From assembly GCF_018734325.1 (NCBI RefSeq), contig NZ_CP073754.1:1736001-1800000 (forward strand): 64,000 nucleotides of DNA, given 5' to 3'. Both the position numbers and the translations under genes were made by a program. A model generated the notes under the pieces. The model worked only from the letters and a program-made list of their open reading frames with translations. It ran no database searches and had not been told where the DNA came from. Position 1 is the stretch's first letter. The number at the start of each line of letters is the position of its first letter. Positions 26,464 to 35,846 of the stretch are shown one piece after another. This DNA comes from Methylomonas paludis. Its GTDB lineage: Bacteria > Pseudomonadota > Gammaproteobacteria > Methylococcales > Methylomonadaceae.

Positions 26464-27876
26464 CTATCTGAACCATACACCAAACCGTACTGCGGTTGCG
26501 ATGATTACCCCGTAACATACCAAAGCAGCCGCTAATGCAATGAAAATATCGTTACTGGTACCGGAAATATACAACCCGTACCATCCGCCACCCAGTGCCA
26601 CAATCAGACGGATAACACCACTCAAGATAGGCCAAAACATTCGACCAACTCCCTGAGAGGCAAAATAGAGGGCCAAGCCCAAACCGAAGAATCCATAGCA
26701 AGGACCCACTATACGCAAATACGCGCTGCCTACAGCGATCATATCCGGTTCAGCGCTAAATAAGGCCAGCCATTGTTCAGGCCAAATTGCCGCCAAAATG
26801 CCGATTATTTCAGTTACCACAAATGCAAACGCACCGCCTGTTAAGGCAATGCTTAAAGCCCGTTGGTGCTGGCCCGCACCTATATTGGTTCCAACCAATG
26901 CAACCAGTGGTGCACCAATGCCAAATATTAAAGGGATAAGTAAATATTCAATTCTCGCCCCGGTACCGAATCCGGCTACCGCATTAAAGTCGGCAACCGA
27001 TGCGACCAATGCAGTTGCGCCTATCATTATCACAGTCGTCAATAGTGAATTGATTGCAGATAGCCCTCCAATATGTAGAATACTATTGATATTTGCCCAC
27101 CGCAGCCGGACCCACCGAAAGCGTACCGCATTTCGACCGGATATAATGTATCCCCACATAGCTAAACTTCCCAAAAAATAGAAAATTAGCATGGCTATGC
27201 CGCCACCGGTAATGCCAAAAGCCGGAATAGGGCCAAAACCGAAAATCAGCAAGGGCGACAGCGGTATCAACAACAAGGTACCAATACAAGTAACCAGCGC
27301 CGGGAAAAGCATATTGCCGGTGCCGCGAATTACACTTGCCAGCCCATTCATCAACCACAAAAAGATATTCCCGGCAAAGATTACGTTTGAATAAGTGAGC
27401 GCCGCCTGAAGTGTTTCATCTTTGCCGCCCATCGCCCAATAAATTGGCTCACCGAAAATGAGAAACACCAGACTTAAAACCATGCTTGTTACTATATTGA
27501 TAACTATTGCGTGTAACACCAGTCCGTCTGCCTCTATTTGACGGCCTGCGCCCAGCGCTCTTGCCACTGCCGAAGAGATGCCGCCACCCAAAGAGCCGGC
27601 CGAGATCATGGTAAGCAGCATCACCACCGGAAATACCAAAGCCATTCCGGCTAATGATTGCGCGCCAAGTTTGGCTATCCACCAAGTCTCAATCAAACCG
27701 GTACTGGCTTGGGCCAGCATAATTAACATATTCGGCCAAGCCAACTTTAGCAGCAGCGGAATGATAGGCGCTTGTAGCAAGTTTAGCGTTCTGGCATCCA
27801 GGGATAGGGGTTTTGCCTGGCATTTTTCAGCCGGGCGAGTTGCTGGCGACATGGTTGTTTTACACCTTGTTTTCAT
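26464..27876 (-). CDS. MATE-family multidrug efflux protein
   Basis: A 470-residue membrane protein with about twelve helices. MATE motifs include PLLLKLAWPNMLIMLAQAST, WWIAKLGAQSLAGMALVFPV, LNLLQAPIIPL near the N-terminus and TNIGAGQHQRALSIALTGGA at the start of the second bundle. It would expel drugs or toxic organics in exchange for Na+ or H+. The ATG at 27874-27876 follows an AAGGGGGAT ribosome site. It is divergent from the TetR gene, with a 32-base palindrome between, so TetR repression is likely. Confidence 0.9.
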   Translation of the reverse strand: MKTRCKTTMSPATRPAEKCQAKPLSLDARTLNLLQAPIIPLLLKLAWPNMLIMLAQASTGLIETWWIAKLGAQSLAGMALVFPVVMLLTMISAGSLGGGISSAVARALGAGRQIEADGLVLHAIVINIVTSMVLSLVFLIFGEPIYWAMGGKDETLQAALTYSNVIFAGNIFLWLMNGLASVIRGTGNMLFPALVTCIGTLLLIPLSPLLIFGFGPIPAFGITGGGIAMLIFYFLGSLAMWGYIISGRNAVRFRWVRLRWANINSILHIGGLSAINSLLTTVIMIGATALVASVADFNAVAGFGTGARIEYLLIPLIFGIGAPLVALVGTNIGAGQHQRALSIALTGGAFAFVVTEIIGILAAIWPEQWLALFSAEPDMIAVGSAYLRIVGPCYGFFGLGLALYFASQGVGRMFWPILSGVIRLIVALGGGWYGLYISGTSNDIFIALAAALVCYGVIIATAVRFGVWFR

Positions 27877-27906
27877 CAATTAATCCCCCTTTGTTGTAGT
27901 GGAGGC

Positions 27907-27938
27907 TTATATTTTGTACTATACGGTATAAAATATAA
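27907..27938. promoter_or_regulatory. TetR operator between the MATE and TetR genes
   Basis: A 32-base palindrome: TTATATTTTGTAC (27907-27919) against GTATAAAATATAA (27926-27938), 12 of 13 positions complementary, six-base centre. It lies 30 bases from the MATE start and 77 from the TetR start. Its CGGTATAAAATAT half is repeated at 22982-22994 with one change. Confidence 0.75.
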
Positions 27939-28015
27939 GCCCGACACTTTCCAGTGTCAATAGCTGTGTTTTCTGCCAATTGTTATAATGCTTACCATTT
28001 CAACATCAAAAATTT

Positions 28016-28618
28016 ATGTGTTCAGAAATCACAACCACACAACGGGGACGTCCCCGTGCTTTCAATCAGGATCATGCATTGGAGCAAGCGGTGCGGGTAT
28101 TCTGGAAATATGGCTATGAAGGCGCGTCATTAGGGGCTTTAACCGAAGCAATGGGTATTAATAAACCCAGCATGTATGCCGTGTTCGGAACCAAGGAAGA
28201 ATTATTCCGCAAGGCTGTGCAGAAATATTTAACCGGACATGTGGCCTTTGTTCCAGAAGCCCTGAATGAACCGCTATTGCATGTCGCTTTGCGAAAATTA
28301 CTCACCCAATCCATCGCCTTCTTAACCGATAAAAGTCATCCGCTGGGCTGTCTTATCATGCAAGGCGCATTAAATTGTGGCCAAGGTCATGAAAGCATCC
28401 AGCAACAACTAATCGCGCAACGCCAAGGTTATGAAAACCTGTTGCGCAAGCGCTTTGAATTAGCGCAAGCACAACAGCAATTAAATGATCAGTTCGATGC
28501 GGCGGTAATGGCTAAATATTTTGTCACCGTTCATGAAGGACTATCAGTCCAGGCAACTAGCGGCGCAACCGAGCAGGAATTGCTGGCCGTAATGGAGATT
28601 GTACTCAGTCACTTTTAA
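28016..28618 (+). CDS. TetR-family repressor
   Basis: A 200-residue regulator: HTH at residues ~10-55 (RGRPRAFNQDHALEQAVRVF, then LGALTEAMGINKPSMYAVFG and TKEELF), followed by an all-helical ligand domain containing HPLGCLIMQGALNCG with two cysteines, a pattern seen in electrophile-responsive members such as those near aldehyde/quinone reductases. Divergent from the MATE pump. It probably represses the pump and itself at 27907-27938, and perhaps the tautomerase gene through the matching half-site at 22982. Confidence 0.88.
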   Translation: MCSEITTTQRGRPRAFNQDHALEQAVRVFWKYGYEGASLGALTEAMGINKPSMYAVFGTKEELFRKAVQKYLTGHVAFVPEALNEPLLHVALRKLLTQSIAFLTDKSHPLGCLIMQGALNCGQGHESIQQQLIAQRQGYENLLRKRFELAQAQQQLNDQFDAAVMAKYFVTVHEGLSVQATSGATEQELLAVMEIVLSHF

Positions 28619-28628
28619 ACCTGAAAAG

Positions 28629-30047
28629 TTATATACCTAAAGCAACAGACTGGGCTTCCTCAGGATTTCCGCCCGCCGGAAAATGCAACTCAAGCACCGT
28701 CCCTTTACCCAGCTCACTACTCACCGTCAGCCAACCGCCATGCAAATCCATAATCGATTTAACAATAGCCAGCCCCAATCCGGTTCCCTGTTCCGAACGC
28801 GCCGGATCAACCCGGTAAAATCGGTCAAACAAGAGGGGTAGATGGGCCGCAGCGATACCGCAACCATTATCTGCAACGGATACGACTGTGGTGCCGTTGT
28901 CTGCAGAGCTTACCGATAGGCTGATTTCACCACCAGCAGGGGTATGTTGCACGGCGTTCAGCAACACATTACTCAGTACCCGTTTAAATAATTGGCTATC
29001 GGCATATAAAACCGCCTGTCCCCGGCAAATCAGACTAATATTTTTTTCCTCGGCCAAGGCTTCGTGGTAACTACAAACCGCTTCCAGCTCCGCCCGACCA
29101 TTCAGTCCGCTGGTGCGCAAGGCAATCTCGGTATTTTCCGCCCGGGCTAAAAACAGCAGGGTTTCAACGATACGTGACAAGCGGCCATATTCTTCCAGGT
29201 TCGATTCCAGTATGTCCCGGTATTCATCGGCAGAGCGGGGTTTGGCTAAAATAACTTCTACTTCGCCCATCAGATTATTGATCGGCGTGCGCAGTTCATG
29301 TGCCAGATCAGCTGAAAACTGGTTGAGTTGGGCAAAGGATTTGGCCAGACGCAACAGCATGGCATTAAAAGCAATGGCTAAAGCCGATAATTCCTGGGCT
29401 AACTCTGCCGGCTCCAGTTGTTCGTGCAATTGGCTGGCAGTGATGCCTTCCATGTGCAAGACCATTTCGGTTAGTGGACTCAAGCCGCGCCGGGCCACCA
29501 ATAACGCAGCCAGGGTTGAAAATAACAGTCCCAGCAGCAAGGCCCCGACCAAATTGTGTTGGTAAGCTGTCAACAGAGCGGCCTGATGGCTGGTATCCAG
29601 GGCAATTTGGATGGTATGCCCTGATCCGGTTTCCCGCACGGCCATCAGTATAAAGCTGCGGCCATCTGCCAGTTTCGCTATCACACCTTCGGCATTCGCC
29701 ATCGCTTGAGCTGGCGGAAATGGCAGGGCAGTCATTAAATCCGGGGTTTCGCTTAAAGGCTGTCCAACAGCATCCAGTATCCTTGAATAATAACGCCCCA
29801 CTGGTAAATTTAGCCCCTCGCCTTGTTCATCTGCCAGACGTTCCAGATTAAAGGGCTGTTCCTGTAACACCGTGTGCAACAACTGGATTTCTTTAATTAA
29901 AAACTGCCGGTTCCCCTGATAAAAGTTATCAACCAGAGTCTGATGCAGATACCAGCCTATCGACACTAAAATCAGCACAGCAGACAGCATAGACAACAGG
30001 GTCAGACGGGTGGTAATCGACCAAGGTTTAGCGTTCTTCCAGCACAT
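28629..30047 (-). CDS. Sensor histidine kinase (heavy-metal-sensor type)
   Basis: A 472-residue membrane kinase. TM1 lies at about residues 13-34, a periplasmic sensor of ~125 residues follows, TM2 is at 165-185, then HAMP ([20 protein letters not shown]), the H box with His250 ([14 protein letters not shown]), N box ([11 protein letters not shown]) and G boxes ([23 protein letters not shown]). It resembles CusS/IrlS sensors. The ATG at 30045-30047 overlaps the regulator gene end by 20 bases; the longer frame to 30179 lies inside that gene and is rejected. It phosphorylates the regulator at 30028-30699; the likely target is the RND pump upstream. Confidence 0.88.
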   Translation of the reverse strand: MCWKNAKPWSITTRLTLLSMLSAVLILVSIGWYLHQTLVDNFYQGNRQFLIKEIQLLHTVLQEQPFNLERLADEQGEGLNLPVGRYYSRILDAVGQPLSETPDLMTALPFPPAQAMANAEGVIAKLADGRSFILMAVRETGSGHTIQIALDTSHQAALLTAYQHNLVGALLLGLLFSTLAALLVARRGLSPLTEMVLHMEGITASQLHEQLEPAELAQELSALAIAFNAMLLRLAKSFAQLNQFSADLAHELRTPINNLMGEVEVILAKPRSADEYRDILESNLEEYGRLSRIVETLLFLARAENTEIALRTSGLNGRAELEAVCSYHEALAEEKNISLICRGQAVLYADSQLFKRVLSNVLLNAVQHTPAGGEISLSVSSADNGTTVVSVADNGCGIAAAHLPLLFDRFYRVDPARSEQGTGLGLAIVKSIMDLHGGWLTVSSELGKGTVLELHFPAGGNPEEAQSVALGI

Positions 30048-30699
30048 AACCCACCCCCCGCACAGTATGCAGCAGTTTTTGCGGAAACGGATCGTCCAGC
30101 TTTTGCCGCAAACGCCGCACTGCCACATCCACGATATTGGTATCACTGTCAAAATGCACATCCCAAACCTGTTCGGCAATCAAAGTTCGCGACAACACTT
30201 CCCCTTGTCTTTGCAGAAATAAGGACAGCAGGGCAAATTCTTTGGGTGACAAATCCAGCCGTTGACTATGACGAAACGCCTTGTGCTTCACCGGATCAAG
30301 CTGAAGATCAGCTATGCCCAGATGTTCTGCCTGACGCAGCGGCCCCCTGCGTAAAATGGAACGGATCCGCGCCAGCAATTCCACAAAGGCAAATGGTTTA
30401 ACCAGATAATCGTCTGCGCCCAGTTCCAAACCTTTCACCCGGTCATCCACAGAGTCTCTAGCTGTTAAAAACAATACCGGTGTCAAATTACCGCGTTCCC
30501 GCAAGGCTTGCAATACCGACCAGCCATCCCGCAACGGTATCATCACATCCAGAATAATCAGGTCATAAGCTATGCTGTCAGCCAGCAGCAAACCGGTTTC
30601 ACCATCTGCGCCAATATCGACGATAAAGCCTTGCTCGGTCAGGCCCTTATGTAAATAAGCCGCTGTTTTCTTTTCGTCTTCAATAATCAGGATACGCAT
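30028..30699 (-). CDS. OmpR-family response regulator (CusR/CopR-like)
   Basis: A 223-residue regulator: receiver domain with acidic pocket EDE (7-9), phosphorylation site Asp51 (LIILDVMIP), the conserved Thr in LTARDS and Lys in [10 protein letters not shown]. The C-terminal winged helix ([51 protein letters not shown]) follows. Family members control heavy-metal or multidrug efflux operons. It is encoded with its kinase, separated from the RND operon only by the tandem repeat array. Confidence 0.92.
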   Translation of the reverse strand: MRILIIEDEKKTAAYLHKGLTEQGFIVDIGADGETGLLLADSIAYDLIILDVMIPLRDGWSVLQALRERGNLTPVLFLTARDSVDDRVKGLELGADDYLVKPFAFVELLARIRSILRRGPLRQAEHLGIADLQLDPVKHKAFRHSQRLDLSPKEFALLSLFLQRQGEVLSRTLIAEQVWDVHFDSDTNIVDVAVRRLRQKLDDPFPQKLLHTVRGVGYVLEER

Positions 30700-30704
30700 A
30701 GCTG

Positions 30705-31699
30705 TCTATTTTTGGCATGAATGAGTAGATGATATCCAGATAAAGCCACCAAAACTTAGCGGGTTATCATAGCCTGCATCGTCGCCACTCGTAGCCTCGA
30801 TGTAACGCAGTGGAATCGAGGGATTCGTAGCGCAGCCTAAATCAAAGTAGGGTCAGCGGCATTCAACAATGCCCGCTACCGCCTGAACCAAAATCAACTA
30901 TTAACGCCAACATAGTCCTATTTTTGGCAGGGTAGATAAAGCCACCAAAACTTAGCGGGTTATCATACCCCGCATCGTCGCAACCCGTAGCCTCGATGTA
31001 ACGCAGTGGAATCGAGGGGTTCGCAGCGCAGCCTAAATCAAAGCAGGGTCAGCGGCATTCAACAATGCCCGCTACCGCCTGAACCAAAATCAACTATTAA
31101 CGCCAACATAATCCTATTTTTGGCAGGGTAGATAAAGCCATCAAAACTTAGCGGGTTATCATAGCCTGCATCGTCGCAACCCGTAGCCTCGATGTAACGC
31201 AGTGGAATCGAGGGGTTCGCAGCGCAGCCTAAATCAAAGCAGGGTCAGCGGCATTCAACAATGCCCGCTACCGCCTAAACCAAAATCAACTATTAACGCC
31301 AACATAGTCCTATTTTTGGCAGGGTAGATAAAGCCACCAAAACTTAGCGGGTTATCATAGCTTGCATCTTCGCAACCCGTAGCCTCGATGTAACGCAGTG
31401 GAATCGAGGGATTCGCAGCGCAGCCTAAATCAAAGCAGGGTCAGTGGCATTCAACAATGCCCGCTACCGCCTGAGCCAAAATCAACTATTAACGCCAACA
31501 TAGTCCTATTTTTGGCAGGGTAGATAAAGCCATCAAAACTTAGCGGGTTATCATAGCCTGCATCGTCGCAACCCGTAGCCTCGATGTAACGCAGTGGAAT
31601 CGAGGGGTTCTCAGCGCAGCCTAAATCAAAGCAGGGTCAGCGGCATTCAACAATGCCCGCTACCGCCTGAACCAAAATCAACTATTAACGCCAACATAA
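30705..31699. repeat. Tandem array of five ~196-bp units
   Basis: The marker GATAAAGCCA(C/T)CAAAACTTAG starts at 30739, 30935, 31131, 31327 and 31523, an exact 196-base period. Units differ by a few substitutions (AACCCGTAG versus CACTCGTAG; TCAGCGGCATT versus TCAGTGGCATT). Each unit contains one GTAGCCTCGATGTAACGCAG hairpin of the intergenic repeat family. The left edge (30705-30738) is a divergent partial unit; the right end stops just before the RND gene stop codon at 31702. No ORF runs through the array. It separates the two-component genes from the pump genes. Confidence 0.93.
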
Positions 31700-31701
31700 C
31701 T

Positions 31702-34700
31702 TTAAACCCTATGAATGTTATTAACTGGATTTACCGCCCAAGAACGCAGCAAAAAATAAAGCGTCGGAGTAGCAACCAGCGAAAGCAGCACGGATAATGT
31801 CAGTGCGCCTATCACTGCAATAGCCAATGGCTTCAGCATATCCGATCCGGCACCAATACCATAGGCTAAAGGCAACAAACCCAAAGCCGCCGCCAAGGAA
31901 GTCATCAACACCGGCCGTAACCGGCGCCGGCCCGATTCCACCAGGGCATCGGCCAGATTATGGCCTTGCGACTCGTACCGGGACACCGCATCCAGCATCA
32001 GAATGCCGTTTTTAGCAACCACGCCGATACCAATGATGGCGCCCAGCAGAGAAACGATATTCACCGAAGTACCGGTCAGATACCAGGCCATAATGGTGCC
32101 GCACATGGCCAGCAGCGAACCAAACACAATCGCGACAGGTTCATAAAACGAACGGAATTCGATCAGTAACACACTGAATACCAAAAATACCGAAGCCAGC
32201 AACACAATCAGCAGGTTGTGAAACGATTCCTGCTGTTGCTGATACAGCCCGCCAAATTCCAGTACCCCTGGCGGCAGGGTGTTATCCTGACTCAGTTTAC
32301 GCTTGATTTCGGCAATGGCACTGCCCAGATCGCGGTTTTCCAAACGGGCAGACACCGCCACCAATTGCCTCAAGTCCTCGCGGTGCAATTCCAGTTGGCC
32401 GGTTTCAGTGATCACATCGGCCACTTGTGATAGCTTGACAGTGCGGCCATCTGCGGAGCGCAACGGCAATTCCCGCAGTTTGGCCAGCTGATCGGTGACC
32501 GCACTATTCATTCTGACCCGGATATTCACCACCCGATCACCTTCCAAAACATAAGAGGCCTTTTGCCCCAGCATGGCAGCATTCACTGCCAAAGCCACAT
32601 CATTAACAGTTAGCCCGAAGCGCTGTGCATCTTGATAGCGCACCCGTAAACTCAAGGCTGGGCCGGTGGTTTCCAAACCATCAAAACTATCGACCACACC
32701 CGGCACTTTGGCCAGCTCGGCCTCAATCTGCGGTGCTTTTTGCTTGAGCCACTCCACATCGGTAGCAAACAATTTGATTTCGATTGGTCGCGGCGACCAA
32801 GTCAAATCGCCGATCAGATCGCCGAGAATGCCGGCAAATTCCCAATGCAAGCCTGGAACAGCCGCATTCAGCTGTTGGCGCAGTTCCGTCACCACTTCAT
32901 CGGTTTTGCGTAGCCGCTTGGTTTTTAATTTGACTAAAAAATCGCCTTTATGGGCCTGGGAAATCCCCAAAGCCAGTCTGGCACCGGTACGCCGGGAATA
33001 ACCTTCCAATTCCGGTATCGCCCGCAGGATGGTTTCCGCCTGCTGCAATTGCCGGTCGGTTTCACTCAAACTGGTTCCCCACGGCGCATGATAATCAAGC
33101 ACAAAGCCGCCTTCATCCATAAACGGTAAAAACTCACTTTCCAGACGTCCGTAAAGCCAGGCTCCCAGCACCAATATCAGCGCGCAACCGATCAGCACTT
33201 TACCGGTCTGATGGAGCGCAGCACGCAGCATTTTTTCATAAAGACTAATCAGTTGCCCAAGCCAGTTTGGGCGTTCCGTTGACGGCTTGGATACGGACTG
33301 GCAGGCCGGCATCCACCAGGCCGCCAAGACCGGAATCAATGAAATGGCCAGTACCAGCGAGGTCAACAGCGACACCACCATCGTCAAAGCCAGCGCCTGG
33401 AAAAAGCAACCGGCTACCCCATCCAGAAAAGCCAGCGGGATAAATACCACCACCGGGGTCAGCGTCGAAGTCAGCAAAGGCCGAAAAATTTCACTAACAG
33501 CCTGCTGAACAGCAGTCAGGCGCGGCACACCAGTGGCAATTCTGGCATGAACGGCTTCCACCACCACGATAGCATCGTCGATAATCAGACCAATGGCAGC
33601 AGCAATTCCGCCCAGAGTCATTAAATTAAACCCCATACCCATGATGCGCAGCACCAGCAGAGTAATCAATACCGTAGCTGGAATCACCACTGCCGCGATT
33701 AAAGTCGCCCCCCAATTATTTAAAAAAATATAGAGTATGACAATGGACAGGATCAGGCCCAAAATAATCGCTTCCCAGACACTCTGGATGGAATCACCCA
33801 CCAAAACCGATTGATCGTAGAACACTTTGGCCTGCAGATCCGCCGGCAAAGTGGCTTTTAATGCGGCCAGCTCTTGTTTTAGTTGCTGGGCAATATCCAA
33901 AGTGCTGCCGTCCGGTTGACTATAAATATTCAGCAATACGGCATTCACGCCATTAGCCGTCACCACATTAAATACCGGTTCCTGGCTGCGTTCAACTGTT
34001 GCAAAATCCTTGATGCGGATTGGATGGGGTGTCGCAGTAAGTGCACCGGGAGTAGGGGAGTTACCGCTGACAGCCACAGTCAGATTTTCAATGTCTGCCA
34101 AGCTATGCACCCGGCCATCCACCTGAGTCAGATACAGCCGGTAATTTTCTTCCAGCATGCCGGTGGGTGCCACCAGATTGTTTTTGAGTAAGGCATCGCT
34201 GATCTGACTTAGGCTGAGATTCACCGCCTGTAACCGTAAAGGATCAACGCTGATCTGATATTCTGGTGCGCGTCCACCGACAATGCCGATTCTGGCCACG
34301 CCCGGTATGCGCAGCAAACGCGGTTGCAGGGAATAGCGGGCAGTTTCCCAAAGGTCGGTGAGTGAATGGTTAGGCCCGGTTAAACTGAGACCTACCACCG
34401 GAAATGCGGCAAAAGTCAATCGCCAAACGGCTGCACTGGCCGTAGCGGGCAGGGCCTTTTGGACGATGCCCAAACGGCCCTGGACAAACAGCTCGGCCTG
34501 TACCATATCGGTTTGCCAAGTAAAAAACACATTGATTTCAGCAGAGCCCCGCCCCGTTTTTGAACGCACGGTAACCACGCCGGGAATGTCTTTCATCGCC
34601 TCTTCAACCGGCCGGGTGATAGTGGCCATCATTTCATTAGCCGGCATTACCCCGTTATCAATCAAAATCACCACACGGGGGAAATTGGTCAGCGGAAAAA

Positions 34701-34815
34701 TAGCAGAAGGCATCCCCAAGGCCGCATAAGCACCGGCCAGACACAGGGCAACACACAAAAAACTGATGGATAGCCGGTGATGTATGGCAAATGAGCCAAT
34801 AACAGAGCTGGCCAT
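31702..34815 (-). CDS. RND efflux pump, inner-membrane transporter
   Basis: A 1037-residue RND permease with twelve predicted membrane helices and two large periplasmic loops. The proton-relay pair Asp413-Asp414 in TM4 (AIGLIIDDAIVVVEAVHARI) is of the AcrB (HAE) type rather than the CusA metal type. GRGSAEINVFFTWQTDM near residue 90 and GIGVVAKNGILMLDAV in TM10-11 are family blocks. It shares an operon with the adaptor (34815) and outer-membrane channel (35843); the adaptor stop and this start overlap. Together they span the envelope. Regulators of CusRS type lie downstream, yet the DD motif suggests organic substrates. Confidence 0.9.
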   Translation of the reverse strand: MASSVIGSFAIHHRLSISFLCVALCLAGAYAALGMPSAIFPLTNFPRVVILIDNGVMPANEMMATITRPVEEAMKDIPGVVTVRSKTGRGSAEINVFFTWQTDMVQAELFVQGRLGIVQKALPATASAAVWRLTFAAFPVVGLSLTGPNHSLTDLWETARYSLQPRLLRIPGVARIGIVGGRAPEYQISVDPLRLQAVNLSLSQISDALLKNNLVAPTGMLEENYRLYLTQVDGRVHSLADIENLTVAVSGNSPTPGALTATPHPIRIKDFATVERSQEPVFNVVTANGVNAVLLNIYSQPDGSTLDIAQQLKQELAALKATLPADLQAKVFYDQSVLVGDSIQSVWEAIILGLILSIVILYIFLNNWGATLIAAVVIPATVLITLLVLRIMGMGFNLMTLGGIAAAIGLIIDDAIVVVEAVHARIATGVPRLTAVQQAVSEIFRPLLTSTLTPVVVFIPLAFLDGVAGCFFQALALTMVVSLLTSLVLAISLIPVLAAWWMPACQSVSKPSTERPNWLGQLISLYEKMLRAALHQTGKVLIGCALILVLGAWLYGRLESEFLPFMDEGGFVLDYHAPWGTSLSETDRQLQQAETILRAIPELEGYSRRTGARLALGISQAHKGDFLVKLKTKRLRKTDEVVTELRQQLNAAVPGLHWEFAGILGDLIGDLTWSPRPIEIKLFATDVEWLKQKAPQIEAELAKVPGVVDSFDGLETTGPALSLRVRYQDAQRFGLTVNDVALAVNAAMLGQKASYVLEGDRVVNIRVRMNSAVTDQLAKLRELPLRSADGRTVKLSQVADVITETGQLELHREDLRQLVAVSARLENRDLGSAIAEIKRKLSQDNTLPPGVLEFGGLYQQQQESFHNLLIVLLASVFLVFSVLLIEFRSFYEPVAIVFGSLLAMCGTIMAWYLTGTSVNIVSLLGAIIGIGVVAKNGILMLDAVSRYESQGHNLADALVESGRRRLRPVLMTSLAAALGLLPLAYGIGAGSDMLKPLAIAVIGALTLSVLLSLVATPTLYFLLRSWAVNPVNNIHRV

Positions 34816-35846
34816 TATTGCGCCACCTTGACGCGCGTTTTGCTTGGCAAACCGTAAGCGCCCTCAGTAACGACAACGGTTCCCTCGACCAAACCGGCAC
34901 CTGCCACTTCAATAAAACCGCCATCCCGTAAACCGGTTTTGATGGTTTGCTGTACTGCGCTGTCTCCATCAACCACAGCAATCAAGCTGGAACCCTCCTT
35001 GTTTACCACGCTGGCAACCGGCACCGCCAATCGGTCCGGCCGCTCTTCCACCAGGATACCCACACTAACAAACTGACCGGGTCGCAAGCCGGATTCTGCC
35101 ACAACTGACGCTCTAACCAATATGGTATCTGTCAACTGATCAATCTGGGCGCCTATCAATGTTACCGATCCAGTAATATTAGCCCCGGAACCTGCTGTTA
35201 TTGCAACAAATTGCCCCAAACGGATGTCGGTCACTTCCACACTAGGCACTTTTACGGCAATATGCAAACGCCGTAAATCAATCAGATCTGCCAATACCGT
35301 GTTCAGATTTACCGCCTCACCAACTTTAAAATGGATAGCCGCCACCGTACCGGACAACGGTGCTTTGATTTGTAATAATTCGCGCTGGGTCTGCACACTT
35401 AATAAATCCTTGCGGGCAGCTTGCAGCAATTGTTCCGCTTCATCGTAAAGTTTGCGCGAAACATTATCACTGGCATTGAGCTGTTGTTTACGGGCAAAAT
35501 TCTTTTCCGCAAATGCCACTGCCACCCCCGCCTTGGCAATCAAAGCATCGCTGCTGCGGGTGTCCAGCTCAAATAATAAATCGCCTTTTTTAACTAACTG
35601 ACCTTCCCGGCAATGGATTTGGCTAACAATACCCGCCAGCGGTACAGCTATTTTGGCGCTGGCCGCCGGCTCTGGCTCGACCAGACCATAGCCAAAAATA
35701 AACCGCCGAAAATTCATCTTGACGATACTGGCGGTTTGCACGCTGACTTCTGTGATCACTTCCGGTTCTGCCACTGGTTCGGCGTTTATTTTCCAAAACA
35801 TCACGCCAATAATGCCGGCAATGATTAGCCAAAATCCGTATTTCAT
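34815..35846 (-). CDS. RND periplasmic adaptor (membrane fusion protein)
   Basis: A 343-residue adaptor: N-terminal membrane anchor (YGFWLIIAGIIGVMFWKI), a first lipoyl half (VPLAGIVSQIHCREGQLVKK, then GDLLFELDTR), a short helical hairpin (residues ~110-160), the second half (LLQIKAPLSGTVAAIHFKVG) and beta-barrel/proximal domains. It bridges the RND transporter and the TolC-like channel. Its start overlaps the channel gene by four bases and its end overlaps the transporter start. Confidence 0.9.
   Translation of the reverse strand: MKYGFWLIIAGIIGVMFWKINAEPVAEPEVITEVSVQTASIVKMNFRRFIFGYGLVEPEPAASAKIAVPLAGIVSQIHCREGQLVKKGDLLFELDTRSSDALIAKAGVAVAFAEKNFARKQQLNASDNVSRKLYDEAEQLLQAARKDLLSVQTQRELLQIKAPLSGTVAAIHFKVGEAVNLNTVLADLIDLRRLHIAVKVPSVEVTDIRLGQFVAITAGSGANITGSVTLIGAQIDQLTDTILVRASVVAESGLRPGQFVSVGILVEERPDRLAVPVASVVNKEGSSLIAVVDGDSAVQQTIKTGLRDGGFIEVAGAGLVEGTVVVTEGAYGLPSKTRVKVAQ

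Noticed and set aside
30705-31699. Possible CRISPR array
   Set aside because: The period is 196 bases and whole units are nearly identical; there are no short repeats separated by unique spacers and no cas genes.
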